This document shows, piece by piece, positions 26,219 to 34,236 of a stretch of 64,000 nucleotides of DNA. The notes under the pieces were generated by a model. It saw nothing but the letters and a program-made list of their open reading frames with translations, was not told the origin of the DNA and searched no databases. This stretch comes from Lachnospiraceae bacterium (GTDB taxonomy: Bacteria; Bacillota; Clostridia; Lachnospirales; Lachnospiraceae). Made by a program: the position numbers and the translations under genes. The stretch lies in assembly GCA_031272185.1 (NCBI GenBank), contig JAISUG010000010.1, forward strand, positions 18,347 to 82,346, in the 5' to 3' direction. Position 1 is the first letter of the stretch; each line of letters begins with the position of its first letter.

Positions 26219-27076
26219 ATGGCAACGATTCTCATGGGCGCCCCGGTGGCGGATGCGCTCAACGCAAATCTCTCGGAACGTGTGGCTGCGCTTAATGCAA
26301 AGGGCGTCACCCCCACCCTTGCCATCCTGCGTGTCGGGGAACGCCCCGACGACATCGCCTACGAAAAGGGCGCCATGAAACGATGCGAGAAAGTTGGCCT
26401 GGCGGTGCGCAATGTCCTGCTGGGCGCCGACACAACCCAAGAGACGCTGATCGCCCGGATCAGGGATCTGAACTCGGACCCCGCTGTCCACGGCGTCTTG
26501 ATGTTCCGCCCCCTGCCGGGGCACCTGGACGAACCTGCGGCATGCGAGGCCCTATCCCCGTCCAAGGATGTGGACGGCATCACCCAAGGATCCCTGGCTG
26601 GTGTATTTTCCGGCACGAACATAGGCTACCCCCCATGCACCCCACAAGCGTGCATGGAGATACTGGATTATTATGGCATCGACGTAAAGGGTGCCCGGGC
26701 CGCAGTCATCGGGCGCAGCCTGGTGGTGGGCAAGCCCGCCGCCATGATGCTCCTTTCCCGCCACGCCACCGTGACCATCTGCCACACCCGCACCATGGAC
26801 ATGCCATCTGTGGTCAGGGAAGCGAAGGTCGTCATCGCCGCGGCAGGGAAAGCCGGTGTGGTGGGGCCCGGATACTTTGCCCCCGGCCAGATCGTTCTGG
26901 ACGTGGGGATCAACATGGGCGCGGACGGGAAGCTGACAGGGGATGTGGATTTTGCCTGTGCGCAGCCCATCGTGGAAGCCATCACACCCGTGCCCGGCGG
27001 CGTTGGCACAGTCACCACCTCCGTGCTGGTAAAACACACCGTGGAGGCGGCCGAGCGATCCCAGGCTGCCCCCTGA
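26219..27076 (+). CDS. folD: Methylenetetrahydrofolate dehydrogenase/cyclohydrolase
   Basis: 285 residues. GTGGAGG (26207-26213) places the start at ATG 26219; an adjacent ATG at 26216 is also possible. Seen: the FolD motif VGRSLVVGKPAAMML-type segment (here IGRSLVVGKP), PSKDVDGIT, and TPVPGGVGTVTT. At the family's catalytic Tyr-Lys position the sequence reads DIAYEKGAMKRCEKVG; the usual YVxxKxKAxxxxG pattern is recognisable but altered (AYEKGAMKRCEKVG), with the Lys retained. It interconverts methylene-, methenyl- and 10-formyl-THF with NAD(P). Third gene of the C1 block. Confidence 0.95.
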   Translation: MATILMGAPVADALNANLSERVAALNAKGVTPTLAILRVGERPDDIAYEKGAMKRCEKVGLAVRNVLLGADTTQETLIARIRDLNSDPAVHGVLMFRPLPGHLDEPAACEALSPSKDVDGITQGSLAGVFSGTNIGYPPCTPQACMEILDYYGIDVKGARAAVIGRSLVVGKPAAMMLLSRHATVTICHTRTMDMPSVVREAKVVIAAAGKAGVVGPGYFAPGQIVLDVGINMGADGKLTGDVDFACAQPIVEAITPVPGGVGTVTTSVLVKHTVEAAERSQAAP

Positions 27077-27095
27077 CCCCGACGAAGCCATTGCA

Positions 27096-27163
27096 CCACC
27101 AACTAAACTATGTGTGTCCGACATAAGTCCCAGCTTCGCACAAGGTTTAGTCGGCGGAGCAAT
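27096..27163 (+). repeat. Dispersed intergenic repeat, copy C
   Basis: Begins CACCACCAACTAAACTATG, then GACATAAGTCCCAGC, GCACAAGG, and ends GTCGGCGGAGCAAT. Same block order as copies A, B and D. It lies between folD and the formate transporter. Confidence 0.7.
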
Positions 27164-27190
27164 CCCGCGCCATTGCGACAAGCCCCACGG

Positions 27191-27252
27191 CGTCATTGCG
27201 AGAAACGCAGTCACACATGTTGCGAGCGAAGCGTGGCAGGACGAAGCAATCC
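27191..27252 (+). repeat. CGTCATTGCGAG-type intergenic repeat
   Basis: Starts CGTCATTGCGAG, contains TGCGAGCGAAGCGTGGCA, and ends ACGAAGCAATCC. This resembles a small repeat seen between genes in many unrelated bacterial genomes; that identification is from memory. It directly follows copy C, just before the formate channel ribosome site. Confidence 0.6.
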
Positions 27253-27286
27253 ACAAAATAGAGGCCCCCCCGGAGGAACACACCCC

Positions 27287-28105
27287 ATGAACTTGCTCAC
27301 CCCCGCAGAAATCACCCAGGCATACATCGAGGCAGGCGCGAAAAAATGCGCCCGCCCCACAGGGAAGCTGCTCTTTCTCGCCGTCATGGCAGGGCTGCTC
27401 ATCGCTTTCGGGGGCGCGGTGACCAACACCGCATCCCACACCGTCACCAACGTGGGCGCCGCCAGGACCGTCAGCGGCCTGCTCTTCCCCTTCGGCCTGG
27501 GGATGGTCGTGCTCCTGGGCGCGGAACTCTTCACCGGGAACTGCATGATCCCCATCTCGGTGCTGGAAAAAAGGGCCACCTGGGCCGGGATGGTGCGCAA
27601 CTGGGTATTGGTTTACATAGGAAACTTCATCGGCGCCGCGTTCTTGGCCGCCGGGTGCGCCTTCTTCGGGCAGCTGGAGTATTCGTCCGGCGCCCTGGCT
27701 GTCTACACCATCAAAGTGGCGGCTGCCAAATGCACCCTGCCTTTCGCAGGCGGCGTCGTGCTGGGGTTCTTCTGCAATGTGCTGGTCTGCATGGGCGTGC
27801 TGTGCAGCCTTTCGGCCAAAGATACCACAGGGCGCATCCTTGGGGCGTACATCCCGGTGGCGTTCTTCGTCATCTGCGGTTTCGAGCACTGCGTGGCGAA
27901 CATGTACTACGTCCCTGCGGGGATCTTCGCCTTGCAGGTGCCCAGGTATGCGCAGCTGTCGGCCGAAGCGGGCATAAACACCGCCGCCCTCACCTGGCCC
28001 GCATTCATCATCCGCAACCTGCTCCCCGTCACCATCGGCAACATCCTGGGGGGCGCCTGCGTAGGCCTCACCATGCGCTATGCACACCTGGAAAAGCGCA
28101 GCTAG
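27287..28105 (+). CDS. focA: Formate/nitrite transporter (FNT channel)
   Basis: 272 residues from ATG 27287, after CGGAGGAA. Seen: six hydrophobic helices and the FNT signatures LLGAELFTGNCM and a GNFIGA segment, with the half-helix repeats expected for this pentameric channel. It moves formate (or nitrite/hydrosulfide in sister groups) across the plasma membrane. Being directly downstream of fhs, fchA and folD makes formate the likely substrate. The symbol is by family; substrate is inference. The 210-nt gap upstream holds two small repeats, so it may be transcribed with or separately from folD. Confidence 0.93.
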   Translation: MNLLTPAEITQAYIEAGAKKCARPTGKLLFLAVMAGLLIAFGGAVTNTASHTVTNVGAARTVSGLLFPFGLGMVVLLGAELFTGNCMIPISVLEKRATWAGMVRNWVLVYIGNFIGAAFLAAGCAFFGQLEYSSGALAVYTIKVAAAKCTLPFAGGVVLGFFCNVLVCMGVLCSLSAKDTTGRILGAYIPVAFFVICGFEHCVANMYYVPAGIFALQVPRYAQLSAEAGINTAALTWPAFIIRNLLPVTIGNILGGACVGLTMRYAHLEKRS

Positions 28106-28238
28106 TGCAACGCCGCGCCCTGTTCATCCGCCCATGCCACTTCTTTCGTCACTATTTGTGCGTATACGCGCATGGGAGGTTACTTGGCCGGATAAACCTC
28201 GCGCCAAGTGAGACGACCGGCGGCAGGCCGAAATTTGC

Positions 28239-28267
28239 TTGCACCATGTTACGACATGTGATATAGT
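28239..28267 (+). promoter_or_regulatory. Promoter with spacer palindrome before folT
   Basis: -35 TTGCAC (28239-28244), 17-nt spacer, -10 TATAGT (28262-28267). The spacer contains the inverted repeat CATGT-TACG-ACATG (28245-28258), placed where a repressor would block RNA polymerase. Just upstream, ACTTGGC (28182-28188) and GCCAAGT (28203-28209) can form a hairpin. Confidence 0.5.
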
Positions 28268-28304
28268 CTTCGAAAAGTTGTCAGAGCAGGGAGGGGTTAT
28301 TCTT

Positions 28305-29009
28305 ATGTCATCCGCAGAAAACAAAGCAGTCCGGACCGAAGCAACCGCTTCCGGCGATGTCGCATCCCACATCGAACCCGCCACCTGCAAGGAGCCCTCA
28401 CACCGCACCGAGCCTGTGCCAACAGACGAACCCGCCACCCGCAAGGCGGACTCCAACCGCCTTAAGAAAATCATCACCGTGGCGCTCCTGGTGTGCATCG
28501 AGATCATCCTCACCCGTTTTTGCTCCATCAACACCACCTTCGTCCGGTTCGGCTTCGGGTTCATCCCCGTCGCCGTGACGGGGATGCTCTTCGGCCCGCT
28601 CTGGGCCGGTGGGGCCGCCGCCATGGGCGACTTCCTGGGAGCCATCCTGTTCCCCACGGGACCATATTTCCCGGGGTTTACACTCACCGCATTCATCACC
28701 GGGGCGATCTATGGGCTGTTCCTCTATGGATATGACGTCAAGCGAAGCTCATACGGCCATGTGCTTCGGGGCTTCCCCCTCACCCTGCGCACGGTCATCG
28801 CCGTGCTCCTGGTGACCATCCTGTGCGACCTGTGCCTGAACACCGTCTGGCTTTCCATACTCTACCAGAAAGCCTACATGGCCTACCTCTTCAGCCGGGT
28901 GCTCAAGACCATCATCATGACCCCGGTGCAGATCATCCTCCTGCGCCTGATACAGTCCCGGGTGCATCTCATCCCCCATCGCATTGACCGAAAGGCAAAT
29001 CTGTGGTAA
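28305..29009 (+). CDS. folT: Folate-type ECF transporter S component
   Basis: 234 residues from ATG 28305, after AGGGAGGGG. Seen: a hydrophilic ~60-residue N-terminal extension rich in Thr/Glu/Pro, then about six TM helices with RFGFGFIPVA and the FPTGPYFPGFT block typical of FolT-like S components. The S component binds vitamin and couples to shared EcfA/A'/T subunits, none of which are in this window. Its position beside the folate C1 genes supports folate as the ligand. The N-terminal extension is unusual and contains repeated PAT/TEP segments, another low-complexity addition. Confidence 0.85.
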   Translation: MSSAENKAVRTEATASGDVASHIEPATCKEPSHRTEPVPTDEPATRKADSNRLKKIITVALLVCIEIILTRFCSINTTFVRFGFGFIPVAVTGMLFGPLWAGGAAAMGDFLGAILFPTGPYFPGFTLTAFITGAIYGLFLYGYDVKRSSYGHVLRGFPLTLRTVIAVLLVTILCDLCLNTVWLSILYQKAYMAYLFSRVLKTIIMTPVQIILLRLIQSRVHLIPHRIDRKANLW

Positions 29010-29130
29010 GATTCGCACATAGCGCATCGGCGACGGCTTCGTTTTTTGATACGCGCCTCATGGACGTGCCGGGGCCATCCTGATACGCAACAAGCCATTT
29101 CGGAAAACTGTATACGAGGAGGTTCTTCCC

Positions 29131-29463
29131 ATGACGGTAAAGGAACTGATGGAAACGGGGCGTTTTGGCGTCGTGAACGAGGGCGCGCACCCGGATGCGC
29201 CCATCGGCGGCCTGTTTTGCTGCGATTTGCTCAGCGTCGCCATGTCCAAGGCCCCCGCCGGGGCCGCCTGGGTGACGGTGATGGGCAACATGAACACTTT
29301 GGCGGTGGCGTCCCTGACGGAAGTGGCGTGCGTCATCCTGGCCGAGGGCGCCGCATTGGACGCCCAGGCGCGCGAAAAGGCCGGGGAGCAGGGCATCCCG
29401 GTGCTGTCCACCGAAGAGCCGATTTTCGATGCGGCGCTATGGGTGCACACCGCGATACAATAA
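29131..29463 (+). CDS. DRTGG-domain protein
   Basis: 110 residues from ATG 29131, with GAGGAGG upstream. Seen: a compact alpha/beta domain resembling the DRTGG fold (DLLSVAMSKAPAGAAWVTVM and a late GIPVLSTEEPIFDAA). Known: stand-alone DRTGG proteins are common in Clostridia beside PHP-domain and hydrogenase-related genes; the domain probably binds a small ligand. A PHP-domain gene follows after 137 nt, matching that pairing, but no hydrogenase genes are present here. Molecular role unknown. Confidence 0.8.
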   Translation: MTVKELMETGRFGVVNEGAHPDAPIGGLFCCDLLSVAMSKAPAGAAWVTVMGNMNTLAVASLTEVACVILAEGAALDAQAREKAGEQGIPVLSTEEPIFDAALWVHTAIQ

Positions 29464-29600
29464 GCCGCCGGGGCGATGCACCGTCAGCGCCAAGCGCAGC
29501 TTTGGCAGATTCACATCCGGCGCCCCGGCATGCGCCAAGCACTTGACCATAGCCGCAACTTGCGTCATGGGGCGGCTTTTGCCGCCCATCGGAGGCGCCT

Positions 29601-30320
29601 ATGCCCGAACTCACCTATGACCTGCACATCCATTCCTGCCTGTCCCCCTGCGGCGACGGGGACATGACGCCTTACAACATCGCCGCCATGTCTGCGCTGA
29701 AGGGGTTGGACGTGATAGCCCTCACCGACCACAACTCGGCGAAGAACTGCCCCGCACTGCTGGAAGCCGCGCAGGGCTTGGGCGTGATGGCGTTGCCCGG
29801 CCTGGAGGTCTGCACCGCCGAGGAAGTCCATGCGGTCTGCCTGTTTGCGCAGCTGGATGCTGCCATGGCGTTCGACGCATTCATCTACGACAGGCTGATC
29901 AAAATCCCCAACAAACCCGAGGTGTTCGGCGCCCAGCTCATCTGCCGGGCGGACGACACGGTGGTGGGGGAAGAACCGCACCTCCTGATCAATGCCGCCG
30001 AGGTGCCCTTTGACGAGCTCTGGGACCTGGCGCTCTCCTACGGCGGCGTCATGTTCCCGGCCCACATCGAACGCACCAGCAACAGCCTGCTGTCAAACCT
30101 AGGTTTTATCCCGCCGGCCAGCAAATTCCGGACCGCGGAGCTCAAAGACATCCATGCGCTGCACACGCTCATGGCCGCCCACCCCTATCTGCAGGGTTGC
30201 CACATCATCAGCAACTCCGACGCCCACTATCTGGAGCACATCCGCGAACCCGGCCTGACCATCCCCGCAAAAGATCGCACACCCGAGGCGGTGATCGCAT
30301 GGCTAAGGGGGGAGTACTAA
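29601..30320 (+). CDS. PHP-domain metal-dependent phosphoesterase
   Basis: 239 residues from ATG 29601, after CGGAGG. Seen: the PHP metal ligands DLHIHSCLSPCGD, ALTDHNSA, GLEVCTAEEVH, FPAHIER and ISNSDAHYLEH, in family order. The length matches small stand-alone PHP proteins (PolX/YciV-like group). It is expected to hydrolyse a phosphoester using two or three metal ions; substrate unknown. It probably forms a unit with the upstream DRTGG gene. Confidence 0.9.
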   Translation: MPELTYDLHIHSCLSPCGDGDMTPYNIAAMSALKGLDVIALTDHNSAKNCPALLEAAQGLGVMALPGLEVCTAEEVHAVCLFAQLDAAMAFDAFIYDRLIKIPNKPEVFGAQLICRADDTVVGEEPHLLINAAEVPFDELWDLALSYGGVMFPAHIERTSNSLLSNLGFIPPASKFRTAELKDIHALHTLMAAHPYLQGCHIISNSDAHYLEHIREPGLTIPAKDRTPEAVIAWLRGEY

Positions 30321-30349
30321 AAATGTAAGAAGCAAAATGCGGTTTCCTC

Positions 30350-30463
30350 TTCCCAATTCGGTGGATTTCGTGTACAATGTATCCATTATGGATGTTTTGA
30401 CCAGAGCCCCCCAATCATGGAACGGAGGGGACACTGTACAATGTATCCATTATGGATGTTTTG
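30350..30463 (+). promoter_or_regulatory. Promoter and 29-bp direct repeat before the deacetylase
   Basis: -35 TTCCCA (30350-30355), 17-nt spacer, -10 TACAAT (30373-30378). The -10 lies in a 29-bp stretch (30371-30399) repeated exactly at 30435-30463, 64 nt downstream. Each copy holds the palindrome ATCCAT-T-ATGGAT just after TACAAT. Confidence 0.6.
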
Positions 30464-30488
30464 GCATAACCTTGAAAGGGGGTACCCA

Positions 30489-31688
30489 TTGTTCATTCAT
30501 TACGAAAAGAACAACCGGGCGTGGGTCAGGCTTGCGCTGGCGCTGCCCGTTGTCATGATTGCCATGAGCCTCTTTGTCATGTCGGCATGTGCCGGCGTGG
30601 TGACCACCAACAAGCCTTCCCAGGAAACCGGGCCCGGCCTGGGCGCTGCGCAAGGCATCTCCCCCTCCTCCGGGGTTGATGGCGCGGCCGCTCAGGGCAC
30701 ACCGGCCGCGGCAGGTCCACAGCAAACCGGGCCCGAAGCAGACGGGCCCCATGTCCAGGTCTTCACCGGCCAGGCCGGCGCGCCCGGCGCCACGGAGGGG
30801 GATGCCTACACCGTCATCAACCCCGCCACGGGAGAACAGGCCCCGGCCCAGACGGCCGAGGAAGCCGCGGCGGCCGCAGCGGCACAAGCGCAGGCAACGG
30901 CGGAAGCGCAGGCAGCCGCACAAGCGCAGGCAGCGGCGGAAGCACAGGCAGCGGCGGAAGCACAGGCAGCCGCACAGGCGCAGGCAGCAGCCGAGGCCGA
31001 AGCGGCAGCAGCACAGGCGGCCGCCGATGCTGCGGCAGCGCAGCAGGCCGCCACACTCGCCGGCCGCACCATTGACCCTACCAAACCCATGATCGCCCTG
31101 ACATTCGACGACGGCCCATTGGACGTGGTGGACAACCGTATCCTTGACTGCCTGGCCGCATATGGCGGCAAAGCCACATTTTACGTCATGGGCATCCGCA
31201 GTTCCAAGTATTCCGCGGTCCTGCAGAGGATCGCCTCCGAAGGCCATGAACTGGGCAACCACACATGGGACCACCAGTGGCTGGACCTGCTGGGTACCGC
31301 AGCCATCCGTTCGGAAATCGACAGGGGCTACGAAGCCATCACCACATACTCAGGGGGCACCCCGCCAAAGACCGTGCGCCTGCCCGGGGGCAGGACCAAT
31401 GCCACAGTGCGGGCGGCTGTCCAGGAACCCATAGTGCTGTGGTCCATCGACACCAGGGACTGGGAGACCAAAAACGCCGACAAGACCGTGGCCGCCGTCA
31501 TCGGCAAGGTCAAGGACGGCGACATCGTGCTGATGCATTCGCTGTACAGCGCCACGGCATCCGCCGCAGAGCGCATCATCCCGCAGTTGGTGGCGGAGGG
31601 ATACCAACTGGTGACCGTGAGCGAGATGGCGGCGTACAGGGGGGGCATGACGGCCGGCGGGCTGTACCGCAGGTTCCCACCCCAGTGA
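30489..31688 (+). CDS. Polysaccharide deacetylase lipoprotein
   Basis: 399 residues from TTG 30489, chosen because AAAGGGGG precedes it by 7 nt; in-frame ATGs at 30441 and 30456 lie in a direct repeat. Seen: a basic N-terminus, a hydrophobic stretch ending in the lipobox MSAC, a linker with an Ala/Gln/Glu-rich repeat (AQAQAAAEAQ type, ~130-185), and a NodB domain with TFDDGP, HTWDHQW, the RLPGG block and LMHS. These are the motifs of metal-dependent peptidoglycan or chitin-oligomer N-deacetylases. Inferred: cell-surface modification of peptidoglycan on the outer face of the membrane. The Ala/Gln linker is probably an extended helix or spacer and belongs to the repeat-expansion theme. Confidence 0.92.
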   Translation: MFIHYEKNNRAWVRLALALPVVMIAMSLFVMSACAGVVTTNKPSQETGPGLGAAQGISPSSGVDGAAAQGTPAAAGPQQTGPEADGPHVQVFTGQAGAPGATEGDAYTVINPATGEQAPAQTAEEAAAAAAAQAQATAEAQAAAQAQAAAEAQAAAEAQAAAQAQAAAEAEAAAAQAAADAAAAQQAATLAGRTIDPTKPMIALTFDDGPLDVVDNRILDCLAAYGGKATFYVMGIRSSKYSAVLQRIASEGHELGNHTWDHQWLDLLGTAAIRSEIDRGYEAITTYSGGTPPKTVRLPGGRTNATVRAAVQEPIVLWSIDTRDWETKNADKTVAAVIGKVKDGDIVLMHSLYSATASAAERIIPQLVAEGYQLVTVSEMAAYRGGMTAGGLYRRFPPQ

Positions 31689-31803
31689 CCCCCATGGCAT
31701 GGGGGCCGTCGATAGCGAACCGGCACCCAGGATGCCCCATGAAACGGCATCGGCGCCACCCACATTGATACCGTAACACAAGAAAACATCAGGAGCCGGA
31801 CAC

Positions 31804-32415
31804 ATGATAGCGATAGTGGACTACGATGCAGGGAACCTGCGCAGCGTCGAAAAGGCATTTGACCACCTGGGGGCGGATACCGTCGTCACACGGGAGCCCC
31901 GCGTCATACTGGGCGCAGACAAAGTAGTCCTGCCCGGGGTCGGCGCATTTGGCGACGCCATGGGCAAGCTCTCTGATTTCGGGCTGGTGGACGTGCTGCA
32001 TCAGGTCGTGGCGGATGGCATCCCCCTGCTGGGCATCTGCGTAGGCCTGCAGGTAATGTTTGAGTCCAGCGAGGAGAGTCCCGGCGTGGCGGGGCTGGGC
32101 ATCCTGCGCGGCCACATCCTGCGGCTCCCCCCCAAAGAGAATCACAAGATCCCCCATATGGGCTGGAACAACCTGGACATCGCACCCGGCAAACGCCTGC
32201 TGCGGGGCATCAGGCCCGGCCCTTATGTTTATTTCGTGCATTCATACTACCCCAAGGCAGACGACCCCGGCATCGTGGCCGCCACCGCACAGTACACCGC
32301 CACCATCGATGCGGCGGTGGAGATGGGCGGGGTGTTCGCCACCCAGTTCCACCCGGAAAAAAGCGGGGAAGTGGGGCTGGAGATACTGAGAAATTTCCTC
32401 GAACTTGACGCATAG
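31804..32415 (+). CDS. hisH: Imidazole glycerol phosphate synthase, glutaminase subunit
   Basis: 203 residues from ATG 31804, after AGGAG. Seen: class I glutaminase triad elements, Cys in LLGICVGLQ and His/Glu in FHPEKSG, and the N-terminal VDYDAGNLRS. It releases ammonia from glutamine and passes it to HisF, encoded 205 nt downstream on the same strand. The gap holds dispersed repeat copy D. Confidence 0.97.
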   Translation: MIAIVDYDAGNLRSVEKAFDHLGADTVVTREPRVILGADKVVLPGVGAFGDAMGKLSDFGLVDVLHQVVADGIPLLGICVGLQVMFESSEESPGVAGLGILRGHILRLPPKENHKIPHMGWNNLDIAPGKRLLRGIRPGPYVYFVHSYYPKADDPGIVAATAQYTATIDAAVEMGGVFATQFHPEKSGEVGLEILRNFLELDA

Positions 32416-32526
32416 CCTGTCCGGCCACCTGCCTGCCAGGCGTCTTCCTGCAAAGCACCGGCTGCAAGGCCCCGGCCGCCACACAGTCAGCCGGATGTGC
32501 GGCCAAGCCGCCGGATATCGCTTGGC

Positions 32527-32583
32527 CGGCAGACCTTGCACAAAGTTGAGGCTAATGTCGAGCGCGCATTGTTTGGTGGGTGG
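32527..32583 (-). repeat. Dispersed intergenic repeat, copy D (inverted)
   Basis: Read on the minus strand it starts CCACCCACCAAACAATGCGC, continues with GACATTAGCCTCAAC and TGTGCAAGG, and ends in a diverged tail. It lies between hisH and hisF, opposite in orientation to copies A-C. Confidence 0.7.
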
Positions 32584-32619
32584 GGCCATGCATGGACTAT
32601 CGGAGAAATCGGAGCGCAT

Positions 32620-33381
32620 ATGCTGACAAAACGGATCATCCCCTGCCTGGACGTAAACGCCGGGAGGGTGGTAAAAGGCGTGAATTTCGTGAACCTGCGG
32701 GATGCGGGCGACCCGGTGGAGATCGGCGCGGCATACGACCGGGAGGGCGCAGATGAGTTGGTGTTCTTGGACATAACCGCCTCAAGCGACGCCCGGGACA
32801 CCGTGGTGGAGATGGCCGCACGGGTGGCGGAGACCGTCTTCATCCCCTTCACCGTGGGGGGCGGCATCCGCACCGTGGATGATTTCCGCCGCATCCTGAG
32901 GGCGGGCGCCGACAAGATCTCCATCAATTCCGCCGCCATCGAACGTCCGGAACTCATCAGCGAGGCCGCAGACAAGTTTGGCTGCCAATGCGTGGTGGTG
33001 GCCGTGGATGCCAGGCGCCGCCCGGACGGATCGGGCTGGAACGTCTTCAAATACGGCGGGCGGGTAGACACGGGGCTGGACTGCATCGAGTGGGTGGCGA
33101 AAGCCCATAGCCTGGGCGCAGGGGAGATCCTGCTCACCAGCATGGACTGTGACGGCACCAAGGCCGGCTATGACAACGAGCTCACGGCCCTGGTGGCGGA
33201 AACCGTGTCCATCCCCGTGATCGCATCGGGGGGTGCGGGCACGCTCAACCATTTCGCCCAGGCCCTGACCGTGGGGAAAGCCGATGCCGCGCTGGCCGCA
33301 TCCCTCTTCCACTACAAGGAGCTGGAAATAAGCGTATTGAAAGGATATCTGCGCGACCGCGGGATCCCTGTGAGGATGTAA
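32620..33381 (+). CDS. hisF: Imidazole glycerol phosphate synthase, cyclase subunit
   Basis: 253 residues from ATG 32620, with CGGAG 6 nt upstream; in-frame codons further up come from the repeat and are not used. Seen: [16 protein letters not shown] at the N-terminus, [32 protein letters not shown] and IASGGAG, the paired phosphate-binding motifs of this (beta/alpha)8 barrel. It makes IGP and AICAR from PRFAR and ammonia supplied by HisH. Only 3 nt separate it from ung. Confidence 0.98.
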   Translation: MLTKRIIPCLDVNAGRVVKGVNFVNLRDAGDPVEIGAAYDREGADELVFLDITASSDARDTVVEMAARVAETVFIPFTVGGGIRTVDDFRRILRAGADKISINSAAIERPELISEAADKFGCQCVVVAVDARRRPDGSGWNVFKYGGRVDTGLDCIEWVAKAHSLGAGEILLTSMDCDGTKAGYDNELTALVAETVSIPVIASGGAGTLNHFAQALTVGKADAALAASLFHYKELEISVLKGYLRDRGIPVRM

Positions 33382-33384
33382 AGG

Positions 33385-34053
33385 ATGGCCGCCATAGCCA
33401 ATGACTGGCTGGTGCCCCTGGGCGCCGAGTTCAAAAAGCCATATTACCGGAAACTGTACGAGAGCGTGAAGCGCGCCTACCAGACCGGGCAGGTCTTCCC
33501 CCCGGCGGACGACATTTTCAACGCCTTTTCCCTGACGGACCTGCACAGTGTCAAGGCGGTGATACTGGGCCAGGACCCATACCACGACGTGGGGCAGGCG
33601 CATGGGCTGTGCTTCTCGGTCCGCAAGGGGGTGCGCATCCCCCCGTCGCTTGTTAATATTTACCAGGAGCTGCGGGACGACGTAGGCTGCCCCATCCCCA
33701 CACACGGCGACCTGACCTCATGGGCGAGGCAGGGCGTCCTCCTGCTCAACACCGTGCTGACTGTGCAGGCCCACCAGGCCAACTCACACCGGGACATCGG
33801 CTGGGAAGAGTTCACCGACGCGGCCATCCGGGCGCTTAACGCCCAGGACCGCCCCATCGTGTTCATCCTCTGGGGCGCCCCCGCCGGGCGCAAAAGACGG
33901 ATGCTGGACAACCCCCTCCACCTGGTGCTGGAGGCGCCGCACCCCAGCCCATTGTCCGCATACCGGGGGTTTTTCGGCAGCAAGCCGTTTTCACGGACCA
34001 ATGAATTCCTGGCCGCCCACGGGGTGGAACCCATCGACTGGGCGATCACATGA
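33385..34053 (+). CDS. ung: Uracil-DNA glycosylase, family 1
   Basis: 222 residues from ATG 33385, 3 nt after hisF. Seen: the catalytic loop GQDPYHDVGQAHGLCFSV, LLLNTVLTV, and the HPSPLS leucine loop. It removes uracil from DNA and starts base-excision repair. Full length and intact. Probably transcribed with hisF through tight spacing rather than functional linkage. Confidence 0.98.
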   Translation: MAAIANDWLVPLGAEFKKPYYRKLYESVKRAYQTGQVFPPADDIFNAFSLTDLHSVKAVILGQDPYHDVGQAHGLCFSVRKGVRIPPSLVNIYQELRDDVGCPIPTHGDLTSWARQGVLLLNTVLTVQAHQANSHRDIGWEEFTDAAIRALNAQDRPIVFILWGAPAGRKRRMLDNPLHLVLEAPHPSPLSAYRGFFGSKPFSRTNEFLAAHGVEPIDWAIT

Positions 34054-34236
34054 CAGGGCGCCGCCTATGGCGGTTGCGGGCGGGCGCCACTACATGCACG
34101 GGTTATACCCGCGAACGGAAACATTTGCAGTGGCTGCGCGAGGATATTCGCCGCCACGCAAGGCGGCGCCGCCTGACGGGATTTCGACACGGGAATACTT
34201 GACCACACAGTGGTTTGCGATGGAAAGGGGATCGAT

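Noticed and set aside
28160..28235. Possible tetrahydrofolate riboswitch upstream of folT (ACTTGGC/GCCAAGT hairpin and a GC-rich second hairpin).
   Set aside because: I could not match the conserved tetrahydrofolate riboswitch sequence, and a good promoter (28239-28267) lies downstream of these hairpins, so they may not even be in the folT transcript.
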